Shown here one piece after another: positions 1-5,421 of a stretch of 13,909 nt of DNA. Location of the stretch: positions 1 to 13,909 of the forward strand of contig CAVHRT010000041.1 in the NCBI GenBank assembly GCA_963638355.1, in the 5' to 3' direction. Under the pieces are notes generated by a model. It had not been told where the DNA came from and did not search any database. It saw only the letters and a program-made list of their open reading frames with translations. The position numbers were made by a program, and so were the translations under genes. The stretch comes from W0P28-013 sp963638355. GTDB taxonomy: Bacteria; Bacteroidota; Bacteroidia; Bacteroidales; Paludibacteraceae. Each line of letters starts with the position of its first letter. Position 1 is the first letter of the stretch.

Positions 1-60
<60 letters not shown>

Positions 61-70
61 CTCAATCTAG

Positions 71-95
71 AAAAGCAGTACGAGGCTGCTTTTTT
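71..95 (+). terminator. hairpin with T-run between tRNA-Gly and tRNA-Leu
   Basis: Bases 71-78 (AAAAGCAG) pair with 86-93 (CTGCTTTT) around a 7-nt loop, and the T-run continues to 95. This has the shape of an intrinsic terminator. No TAnnTTTG promoter is visible in the 18 bases before the next tRNA at 114. The hairpin may therefore be a partial terminator or a processing element inside one tRNA transcript rather than a true end. Confidence 0.6.
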
Positions 96-113
96 CTTTG
101 ACAAGATTGCGTT

Positions 114-198
114 GCCCAAGTGGCGGAATTGGTAGACGCGCACGTTTCAGGTGCGTGTGTCGCGAGATGTGCAGGTTCGAGTCCTGTCTTGGGCACCA
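114..198 (+). tRNA. tRNA-Leu(CAG)
   Basis: This is a type II tRNA with a long variable arm. Acceptor strand GCCCAAG (114-120) pairs with CTTGGGC (188-194), followed by discriminator A195 and encoded CCA (196-198). The anticodon stem is CACGT/GCGTG and the loop is TTCAGGT, so U33 is followed by anticodon CAG. The D-loop GGAATTGGTAGAC and T arm GCAGG-TTCGAGT-CCTGT are typical. Another register of the anticodon stem would read TTC, but the CAG register keeps U33 and fits the leucine architecture. Confidence 0.95.
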
Positions 199-200
199 AT

Positions 201-287
201 GCGTAGGTGGTGAAATTGGTATACACGCTACTTTGAGGGGGTAGTGGTCGCAAGATCGTGTGAGTTCGAGTCTCATCCTACGCACCA
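201..287 (+). tRNA. tRNA-Leu(GAG)
   Basis: This is a second leucine tRNA, only 2 nt after the first. Acceptor strand GCGTAGG (201-207) pairs with CCTACGC (277-283). Discriminator A284 and encoded CCA (285-287) follow. The anticodon loop TTGAGGG lies between CTACT and GGTAG and gives anticodon GAG. The variable arm is long and the T arm TGAG-TTCGAGT-CTCA is normal. The 2-nt spacing means the two Leu tRNAs must come from one transcript. Confidence 0.95.
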
Positions 288-301
288 CAAGTTTATAAAG
301 T

Positions 302-340
302 AAGAAAGGTCAGAACTGAAAAGTTCTGACCTTTCTTTTT
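302..340 (+). terminator. strong intrinsic terminator of the tRNA cluster
   Basis: A perfect 16-bp stem (302-317 with 322-337) is closed by a GAAA tetraloop (318-321) and followed by a T-run to 340. The A-rich 5' side could also give some termination from the opposite strand. It starts 15 nt after the last tRNA base. Confidence 0.93.
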
Positions 341-373
341 GTGTAATTTTTTTGAAAAATTTTGCTGATACCG

Positions 374-389
374 CACCATTTAAATGGTG
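374..389 (-). terminator. palindrome downstream of the PPC-domain gene
   Basis: CACCATTTAAATGGTG is a perfect 16-bp palindrome, 5 nt past the stop codon of the - strand gene. It can form a short hairpin with a TTAA loop. No T-run follows directly on the - strand, although T-rich sequence appears about 15 nt later. Terminator activity is plausible but weakly supported. Confidence 0.4.
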
Positions 390-394
390 TAATC

Positions 395-814
395 CTAAAA
401 TTTCAGCGCATTTATGCCAACTTCGGGATTGAATTCGCGATCCACTTGACCGTGAATGATGTCGATCATCATTTCGCAGGTGATGCTGATGACGGCGCGG
501 TTCAGGTGTCCGCCAACCATGCGCCCAGTGGTGTCGGCCGCGCTGATGTGCAGGTGTGCGTAGTACTCGCCATTCATGGTGGTGATGGTGCCAACCAGCG
601 ACACAATCTCCATGTCGCCCGTGAAGTGGTGCGCGTGATATTGCTTCTCGGCCAGACTGAAAACGCCCACCGTGAGGTCGTTTGTAGCGCCCAACGCCGA
701 AATGTTGGCCAGCGTTATCTGCTCGCGCTCGGCAATGGCGCGCAGTTGCTCGTGAATCTCGTCACCCGCATCGAGGCGCGCCACAATTTTATCTCCAAAT
801 CGTTTGTAGTCCAT
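395..814 (-). CDS. PPC/DUF296-domain protein (putative DNA-binding)
   Basis: The 139-residue product is a single PPC domain (plant and prokaryote conserved, DUF296, COG1661), the usual length for bacterial stand-alone members. Visible marks are the central AHLHISAAD segment followed by GRMVGGHL, with His87, His89 and His103 in the positions that bind a metal in solved family structures. These proteins form trimers. Plant relatives carry AT-hooks and bind DNA; this protein has no AT-hook, and the role of bacterial members is not known. The gene stands alone, divergent from the aminopeptidase gene, with a TAnnTTTG box 23 bp before its ATG. There is no Shine-Dalgarno site. Family assignment is firm; DNA binding is only inherited from the family name. 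Confidence 0.88.
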   Translation of the reverse strand: MDYKRFGDKIVARLDAGDEIHEQLRAIAEREQITLANISALGATNDLTVGVFSLAEKQYHAHHFTGDMEIVSLVGTITTMNGEYYAHLHISAADTTGRMVGGHLNRAVISITCEMMIDIIHGQVDREFNPEVGINALKF

Positions 815-837
815 CGTTTTGCGAAATTTTCGTTTTG

Positions 838-845
838 CAAAGGTA
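838..845 (-). promoter_or_regulatory. -7 box TACCTTTG for the PPC-domain gene
   Basis: Read on the - strand, the bases are TACCTTTG, a match to the Bacteroidota -7 consensus TAnnTTTG, 23 bp upstream of the ATG. A TTG lies 16 bp further upstream, a little closer than the usual 19-21 bp, so the -33 element is doubtful. Confidence 0.6.
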
Positions 846-919
846 CAAAAAAATGGGTGTGCAACTCACTATTATTGGGTATTTTTGCTGCGCGATGAAC
901 AAAATGTCTGATTTTTCTG

Positions 920-927
920 TAATTTTG
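920..927 (+). promoter_or_regulatory. -7 box TAATTTTG for the aminopeptidase gene
   Basis: TAATTTTG matches TAnnTTTG exactly and lies 23 bp before the ATG at 951. No TTTG sits at the expected -33 spacing. With the - strand box at 838-845 it makes a compact divergent promoter region of about 90 bp. Confidence 0.6.
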
Positions 928-950
928 CATCTTGAAAAACTAAAAATCGA

Positions 951-2735
951 ATGATTATGGAAGTAAAAGAGAGATTGGTTGCGCTGCGCAAACTGATGAA
1001 AGAGCAGGGCATTGCGGCCGTTGTGGTGCCGAGCGTCGACCCGCATGGCAGCGAATATGTGGCAGAACATTGGCAGGAACGCAAGTGGGTTTCGGGCTTC
1101 ACTGGCTCGGCTGGCACGGCGGTTGTTACCACTGATGGCGGTTGCCTTTGGACCGATTCGCGCTATTTTTTGCAGGCGGCTGAACAGCTGAAAGCCTCAG
1201 GTTTGCTGTTGCAAAAAGATGGCGAAATTGGCACACCAACCATTGCCGAATGGCTCGGAAAAACGCTTGCAAAAGGCGCAACAGTGGCTGTGAATGCTGC
1301 CATGTTTGCCGTGAACGAACTGAATGCGCTGCGCCACGATTTGCAGGAACAAGGTCTTGCGCTCGACACACATCATGATCTGATAGCGCAGGTTTGGACC
1401 GATCGTCCCGCCTTGCCGCTCGATGCAATTTACGAACTGCCGCTGAAATATGCTGGTCGCTCGGCTGCCGACAAACTGGCTGATGTGCGCCGCGCCATGG
1501 TTGCGAAAAATATCGACATCACGCTGTTTACTGCGCTCGACGATGTAGCGTGGTTGCTCAACATGCGCGGCAACGACATCGCCTACAATCCTGTGGCGAT
1601 CGCTTTTGTTTGGGTCGATGCGGAGCGCACCATCTTGTTCATCAATCCCGAAAAAGTTGATGCCGAAATGCGTCAGTATCTGCAAACGACGGGCGTCGAG
1701 GTGCTGCCATACGACGCAGTAGCTGAGCATCTGCACGAGGCAAAGGCTGGCAGTCGCGTTGGACTCGATTTTGGCAAAGTGAACTACGCGCTCTATCAAT
1801 CGGTTGGCGAAAAATGCACGGTTGTCGATTTCCCATCGCCAGTTTTTGGCATGAAATGCGTGAAAAACGGTGTGGAACTCGCGGGTTTCCGTTGCGCCAT
1901 GGAGAAAGATGGCGTGGCGCTTGTGCGTTTCATGATGTGGCTCGAAAAAGCCGTGCCTGCGGGCCACGAGAGCGAATTGAGCGTGATTGACAAACTGCAC
2001 GATTTCCGCGCTGAACAGGAGAATTTCGTAGAAGAGAGTTTCAATACCATCGCAGGATATGCCGACCACGGCGCCATTGTTCACTACGGCTCTACGCCCG
2101 AAAGCAATGTGCCGCTGAAGGCCGAAAATTTCCTGCTGCTCGATTCGGGCGCGCAGTTCTACGATGCCACCACCGACATCACGCGCACCATTCCGCTGGG
2201 ACCGACCACAGCCAAGCAAAAACGCGACTACACGCTGGTGATGAAAGGTCACATTGCGCTGGCCGAAGCGCGTTTCCCGTATGGCACGCGCGGCAATCAG
2301 ATTGATATTTTGGCGCGACAATTTTTGTGGCAAAATGGTTTGAGCTACGGTCATGGCACGGGTCATGGCGTTGGACATTTCCTTGGCGACCACGAAGGTC
2401 CGCAGAGCATTCGCACCGACAATAACCCGACGCGGCTCGAGCCTGGCATGGTTGTGAGCGACGAACCGGGCGTTTACATTGCTGGCGAATATGGCATTCG
2501 GCACGAAAACTTGCTGGCAGTGCGCGAAGTGGAGACTACGGAGTTCGGACGTTTCCTCGGATTCGAAATTCTGACGCTTTGTCCGTTCGACACCACCGCA
2601 CTCGACCGCACGCTGATGACCGCAGGCGAAATCGATTGGCTCAATCGCTATCACAAAATGGTTTACGAGCGGCTCAGCCCGCGCCTGAGCGACACCGAAC
2701 GAGCGTGGCTGCGCGACAAGACAAAAGCTATTTAA
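951..2735 (+). CDS. Xaa-Pro aminopeptidase (aminopeptidase P, M24B)
   Basis: This enzyme releases an N-terminal residue that precedes proline. The 594 residues match the long three-domain form related to human XPNPEP1: two creatinase-like N-terminal domains (about 1-310), then the pita-bread catalytic domain and a C-terminal extension. All five ligands of the dinuclear metal site are present: Asp398, Asp409, His472 (in GHGTGHGVGH), Glu505 (DEPGVY) and Glu519 (RHENL). The spacings of 11, 63, 33 and 14 are nearly those of the human enzyme. There is no signal peptide, so it is cytoplasmic and probably takes part in peptide turnover. The ATG at 951 is followed by another at 957 and either could start translation. 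A convergent terminator follows the stop codon. Confidence 0.95.
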   Translation: MIMEVKERLVALRKLMKEQGIAAVVVPSVDPHGSEYVAEHWQERKWVSGFTGSAGTAVVTTDGGCLWTDSRYFLQAAEQLKASGLLLQKDGEIGTPTIAEWLGKTLAKGATVAVNAAMFAVNELNALRHDLQEQGLALDTHHDLIAQVWTDRPALPLDAIYELPLKYAGRSAADKLADVRRAMVAKNIDITLFTALDDVAWLLNMRGNDIAYNPVAIAFVWVDAERTILFINPEKVDAEMRQYLQTTGVEVLPYDAVAEHLHEAKAGSRVGLDFGKVNYALYQSVGEKCTVVDFPSPVFGMKCVKNGVELAGFRCAMEKDGVALVRFMMWLEKAVPAGHESELSVIDKLHDFRAEQENFVEESFNTIAGYADHGAIVHYGSTPESNVPLKAENFLLLDSGAQFYDATTDITRTIPLGPTTAKQKRDYTLVMKGHIALAEARFPYGTRGNQIDILARQFLWQNGLSYGHGTGHGVGHFLGDHEGPQSIRTDNNPTRLEPGMVVSDEPGVYIAGEYGIRHENLLAVREVETTEFGRFLGFEILTLCPFDTTALDRTLMTAGEIDWLNRYHKMVYERLSPRLSDTERAWLRDKTKAI

Positions 2736-2737
2736 CG

Positions 2738-2775
2738 AAAAAAAGAGAGGACCGTGGTTCTCTCTTTTCATTTTT
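2738..2775. terminator. bidirectional terminator between convergent genes
   Basis: Bases 2741-2752 pair with 2757-2768, with one G-T wobble (2750/2759), giving a stem of about 12 bp with loop CGTG. A T-rich tract follows on the + strand (CATTTTTT) and seven A bases precede it, which read as a T-run on the - strand. It can therefore end both the aminopeptidase transcript and the secreted-protein transcript arriving from the right. Confidence 0.85.
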
Positions 2776-2817
2776 TATTTTTTTTGAATTTGCTGGCGCA
2801 AATTCTGTTTCTGGGTT

Positions 2818-3456
2818 TTATTTCACCACCACTTTCACCGTTTTGTTGGCGGTGCGGACTACATAAATGCCGTTTTGCAGATGACCATTTTGGCTCGTAA
2901 CGTCTTGACCTGTAAGGCTATAGATGCGTGCAGCCTCGGGCGCAACCACCGTGCCTTGGTAGGCGTAGATGTTCTCCACCGATGCGCTTTGCATAGCAGT
3001 GGCAGAGCTGGCGGGAAATTCGATGGTGATTTTGGTAAAAACTGGTTGTTGGTTATTACTAACCCATACGAGTAATGATGGAAAAGATTCAAACGCAGCC
3101 AAATCATCTTCGTCTAACACAATTTGAAAATAGGATTCTCCCACATTGATATCGTAGGAATTTTCTGTGTCTCCGATTTCAAAATATTTGTTCGCTTCGT
3201 AATCTGCTCTTGAAGCGCACGCATACAAAAATAGGTATCTTTGCTCAGTTAGAGCCTCTTTGTAATAAATTGTCAAGCGGCAATCGGCAACAACTTTTGT
3301 CCAATCGTATTCCGACTGTGGCACGATCACGCATTTGTCGTAGCCATAAAGTTCGCCGCATTCTCCTTCCCAAACGGTTATGGGCTCTTGGTAGCTGACG
3401 GCGAAGAGCGGTAGTGCCAGCAGTGCGGCGAAAAGAAGTGAGTAGAGTTTCTTCAT
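2818..3456 (-). CDS. small secreted protein with T9SS-like C-terminal sorting domain
   Basis: I do not recognise the main domain. The product has 212 residues. Residues 1 to about 20 are a signal peptide (MKK, then a Leu/Ala/Phe-rich core, cleavage probably near AVS). The middle, about 25-150, is acidic and looks beta-rich, with Cys33, Cys42, Cys59 and Cys80. The end, about 165-212, resembles a type A sorting domain: RIYSLTGQDV, then LQNGIYVVR, then a Lys/Val end KTVKVVVK. Such tails direct export through the type IX secretion system and are removed at the cell surface. The gene stands alone. It is probably a surface or extracellular protein, possibly ligand-binding; no catalytic motif is visible. 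Confidence 0.8.
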   Translation of the reverse strand: MKKLYSLLFAALLALPLFAVSYQEPITVWEGECGELYGYDKCVIVPQSEYDWTKVVADCRLTIYYKEALTEQRYLFLYACASRADYEANKYFEIGDTENSYDINVGESYFQIVLDEDDLAAFESFPSLLVWVSNNQQPVFTKITIEFPASSATAMQSASVENIYAYQGTVVAPEAARIYSLTGQDVTSQNGHLQNGIYVVRTANKTVKVVVK

Positions 3457-3502
3457 AATTTGAAAAATTTGGGGTTAAAAAAAATGATTTGTTTTCAATC
3501 GA

Positions 3503-3510
3503 CAAAGATA
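3503..3510 (-). promoter_or_regulatory. -7 box TATCTTTG for the secreted-protein gene
   Basis: The - strand reads TATCTTTG, an exact TAnnTTTG match, 46 bp before the ATG. The leader between them is AT-rich. No TTTG lies 19-21 bp upstream. Confidence 0.55.
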
Positions 3511-3671
3511 CAACTTTTTTGTTAAAAAATGGTTGGTCGAAAAAAATGCGCTCTTTTTTGGGCGAATGATACAATCATCGAATGTTCTCCCCATAACCAA
3601 CCTGCGATTTATACTTCTATTCTCTCAAAATCTATTTCCTAAACCGCAGTGTCCATCTGTGATGCGAACAC

Positions 3672-3734
3672 TCCTCACTTCTCACTCCTAATTCCTCACT
3701 TCCACTGTCTTTATTCTTTTGTCCTTACTCTTTA
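3672..3734. repeat. intergenic heptad arrays (TCCTCAC and GTCYTTA types)
   Basis: The 328-bp gap between the divergent secreted-protein and PPIase genes has no ORF. Besides the two promoters it holds nine 7-bp units. From 3672 to 3699 there are four of type TCCTCAC (TCCTCAC, TTCTCAC, TCCTAAT, TCCTCAC). From 3707 to 3734 there are four of type GTCYTTA/TTCTTTT. A 7-bp linker (3700-3706) separates them in phase. The second half recurs inverted at 9351-9377 with 25 of 27 bases identical. Bases 3540-3670 show nothing I can name. Confidence 0.75.
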
Positions 3735-3751
3735 TTCTGCTAAAAAAATGC

Positions 3752-3759
3752 TATCTTTG
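3752..3759 (+). promoter_or_regulatory. -7 box TATCTTTG for the PPIase gene
   Basis: Exact TAnnTTTG match, 25 bp before the ATG at 3785. The expected -33 position reads TCTT, so that element is weak or absent. It may drive ftsE and dsbD too, as neither has its own visible box. Confidence 0.6.
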
Positions 3760-3784
3760 CAGAAAATTATAACTTGGGTTTGTT

Positions 3785-4483
3785 ATGAAAGGTTGTAAAT
3801 GGCTTGTTGTGCTGGTGGCGGCACTTTGCTCGACGGCGGCGATGGCGAAAGACGCCGAAAAATCGACTTATGTGGAGATTGAGACATCGGTTGGTACCAT
3901 GAAAGTGCGGCTCTACAACGAGACGCCGCAGCATCGCGACAATTTTGTGAAACTTGTGAAATCGGGCTTCTATAATGGTCTGCTTTTTCACCGTGTGATA
4001 AAAGATTTTATGGCGCAGGGTGGCGATCCGAACTCGCGCGATTGTGCGGCCGATGCGCGTCTTGGCTCGGGCGGACTGGATTACACTGTGCCTGCCGAAA
4101 TCAATTTTCCTACGCTCTACCACAAGCGTGGCGCATTGGCTGCAGCCCGTCTCGGTGATGCGGCAAACCCCATGCGCGCCTCGTCGGCTTGCCAATTCTA
4201 CATTGTGCAAGGCAAAAAATACAACGATGCCGAGCTGAACGAGATTGAACGCTACATTGGGCGCGCCATTGGCAAACCTGGGCAGTTCAAATACAGCGAT
4301 GAACAGCGCCGTCAGTACAAAATGTTTGGCGGCACACCTCACCTCGATGGGCAATACACTGTGTTTGGCGAGTTGGTCGAGGGTTTTGCGGTGCTCGACA
4401 AAATCTGCGCCCTCGAAACCAATGCCGACGATCGCCCCGTGCAAGATGTGGTGATTATCAGAATGAGGGTCGTGAGAAAATGA
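3785..4483 (+). CDS. secreted cyclophilin-type peptidylprolyl isomerase
   Basis: This enzyme catalyses cis-trans isomerisation of proline bonds and, by its signal peptide (residues 1-21, cleavage after AMA), acts in the periplasm. The cyclophilin domain covers about 28-230 of 232 residues. Active-site counterparts of human CypA are Arg70 (FHR), Phe75-Met76-Gln78 (FMAQGGD), Gln137 and Phe138 (CQFYI), and the LDGQYTVFG strand at 187-195. CypA His126 is Tyr191 here and CypA Trp121 is His186; Trp121 changes are common in bacterial forms. Between the CQFYI and LDG strands lies an insert of about 43 charged residues (143-185), a Bacteroidales-like elaboration absent from CypA. The start is fixed by the signal peptide. 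The stop codon at 4481 overlaps a short repeat. Confidence 0.93.
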   Translation: MKGCKWLVVLVAALCSTAAMAKDAEKSTYVEIETSVGTMKVRLYNETPQHRDNFVKLVKSGFYNGLLFHRVIKDFMAQGGDPNSRDCAADARLGSGGLDYTVPAEINFPTLYHKRGALAAARLGDAANPMRASSACQFYIVQGKKYNDAELNEIERYIGRAIGKPGQFKYSDEQRRQYKMFGGTPHLDGQYTVFGELVEGFAVLDKICALETNADDRPVQDVVIIRMRVVRK

Positions 4484-4503
4484 CTATGACTGTTGACTAT
4501 GAC
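4481..4503. repeat. duplicated TGACTATGAC at the end of the PPIase gene
   Basis: TGACTATGAC occurs at 4481-4490 and again at 4494-4503, separated by TGT, and a related GATGACC follows. The first copy contains the stop codon of the PPIase gene. Confidence 0.7.
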
Positions 4504-4546
4504 GATGACCATCGGTAAAATATAGCCAACTGCGGTAACAAAAAAA

Positions 4547-4565
4547 GGACTCACGCGGTGCGTCC
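4547..4565. repeat. imperfect hairpin between the PPIase gene and ftsE
   Basis: GGACTCAC (4547-4554) pairs with GTGCGTCC (4558-4565) with one mismatch and a 3-nt loop (GCG). A run of A precedes it, but only CTACTTTC follows it, so on the + strand it is a poor terminator. On the - strand the A-run would act as a T-run. It is not followed by a promoter, so partial read-through from the PPIase gene into ftsE is possible. Confidence 0.6.
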
Positions 4566-4567
4566 CT

Positions 4568-4605
4568 ACTTTCAAACTTTACGAACTTTATAAACTTTCA
4601 AACTA
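4568..4605. repeat. AACTTT-type tandem array in the ftsE leader
   Basis: ACTTT recurs at 4568, 4576, 4585 and 4594, with a degenerate fifth copy (AACTA) near 4602, so the period is 8-9 bp. The array ends about 7 nt before the ftsE ATG at 4612, where a Shine-Dalgarno site would normally be. A related array precedes ilvE in the same orientation relative to the gene. Confidence 0.75.
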
Positions 4606-4611
4606 AGAAAC

Positions 4612-5277
4612 ATGTTACTAGAATATAAGGATGTCGATATTTATCAGGACGAGATGCCTGTGCTGCGTGGCGTGAATTTCAGCGTCGAACGCGGCGAATT
4701 TATCTATCTGCTTGGCAAGGTGGGCAGTGGCAAAAGCACGCTCATCAAGTCGATGTATGCCGAAGTGCCGATAAAGCGCGGCGATGCGGCTCTCTTGGGT
4801 TATAATCTGTCGCATTTGAAGCGCAAAGACATTCCCATGCTGCGGCGCAAAATTGGCATTGTCTTCCAAGATTTTCAGCTGCTTGGCGATCGCAGCGTCG
4901 ATCAGAATCTGGAGTTTGTGCTGCGTGCTACGGGTTGGAAAGATAAGCGCAAAATTGCCGAACAGATTGAACTTGTGCTGTCGGTTGTTGGCATGAAAAA
5001 CAAAGGTTACAAGCGTCCGCACCAGTTGTCGGGTGGCGAGCAACAGCGCGTGGTGATTGCGCGTGCGCTGCTCAATTCGCCCGAAATAATTGTGGCCGAC
5101 GAGCCTTCGGGCAACCTCGATCCCGAAACCGCCAACGAAATTTTTTCGCTGCTTTACGAGATTTCGCGCGGCGGCACGGCAGTGATCATCGCCACGCACA
5201 ACCATTCGTTTTTGAGCGTTTACCCTGGGCGCGTATTCTGCTGCGAAGAAGAAAAACTCGTTGAGTCAATTAATTAA
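4612..5277 (+). CDS. ftsE: FtsE-like ABC transporter ATP-binding protein
   Basis: This is a 221-residue ATPase of the FtsE/LolD/MacB group. In visible order: Walker A GKVGSGKST (35-43), Q-loop Gln86 in FQDFQLL, signature LSGGEQQR (139-146), Walker B IIVADE (159-164), D-loop SGNLD (166-170) and H-loop His196 (ATHN). Length and the FQDFQLL segment fit FtsE, which works with the membrane protein FtsX at the division site to control peptidoglycan hydrolases. No ftsX lies beside it; as I recall, ftsX is often encoded elsewhere in Bacteroidota. A LolD-type role is less likely because no permease is adjacent. The last codons (Ile-Asn-stop) lie inside an AATT-rich repeat that runs on into the spacer. 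Confidence 0.88.
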   Translation: MLLEYKDVDIYQDEMPVLRGVNFSVERGEFIYLLGKVGSGKSTLIKSMYAEVPIKRGDAALLGYNLSHLKRKDIPMLRRKIGIVFQDFQLLGDRSVDQNLEFVLRATGWKDKRKIAEQIELVLSVVGMKNKGYKRPHQLSGGEQQRVVIARALLNSPEIIVADEPSGNLDPETANEIFSLLYEISRGGTAVIIATHNHSFLSVYPGRVFCCEEEKLVESIN

Positions 5278-5302
5278 TTGCTTAATTTCCAATTACTTAA
5301 TT
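5268..5302. repeat. AATT-rich block over the ftsE stop, with a 20-bp copy elsewhere
   Basis: AATT occurs at 5268, 5272, 5276, 5284, 5291 and 5299. The block starts in the last codons of ftsE and runs into the spacer. Bases 5283-5302 recur exactly, inverted, at 13823-13842 upstream of ilvE. The block can fold imperfectly and could act as a weak 3' hairpin. Confidence 0.7.
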
Positions 5303-5303
5303 G

Positions 5304-5357
5304 AATTGATAATTGATAATTGATAATTGACAATTAACAATTGACAATTGATAATTG
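5304..5357. repeat. AATTGAY heptad array, seven copies
   Basis: There are seven consecutive 7-bp units plus five bases: AATTGAT three times, AATTGAC, AATTAAC, AATTGAC, AATTGAT, then AATTG. A shorter array of the same unit lies at 9394-9419. In both places the array runs into a GG-G/C-GGTTCGA module (5358-5367 here). The spacer between ftsE and dsbD is 144 bp and contains no clear promoter. Confidence 0.85.
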
Positions 5358-5385
5358 GGTGGTTCGATAGACTCTTTGCTCAACC

Positions 5386-5413
5386 AGAAATTAGAAATCA
5401 GAAATTAGAAATC
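5386..5413. repeat. AGAAATY heptad array in the dsbD leader
   Basis: Four perfect-phase units AGAAATT, AGAAATC, AGAAATT, AGAAATC end 8 nt before the dsbD ATG at 5422. The bases before it (CAACC) and a related CCAGAAACTAGAAATTC also occur at 9501-9517, so the AATTGAY array, GGTTCGA module and AGAAAT unit follow in the same order in both spacers. Confidence 0.85.
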
Positions 5414-5421
5414 GAACATAG

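Noticed and set aside
62..288. Two short - strand frames over the tRNA genes
   Set aside because: They are antisense to three well-formed tRNAs. The CPRQDSNLH-like peptides are a known artefact of translating tRNA-Leu genes.
362..898. 178-residue + strand frame opposite the PPC-domain gene
   Set aside because: Shadow frame; the - strand gene has a full PPC domain, a -7 box and a downstream palindrome.
1197..2771. 524-residue open frame on the - strand inside the aminopeptidase gene
   Set aside because: It is a shadow of the clear M24B gene: its composition is His/Arg/Phe-rich with no recognisable motif, and it exists because G/C-rich third positions keep stops out of the opposite frame.
3461..3671. 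Possible small gene or RNA in the spacer before the PPIase gene
   Set aside because: No convincing frame with a start, no terminator-like hairpin and no conserved motif beyond the - strand -7 box at 3503.
5304..5357. Possible CRISPR-like array between ftsE and dsbD
   Set aside because: The unit is only 7 bp with no spacers and no cas genes nearby.
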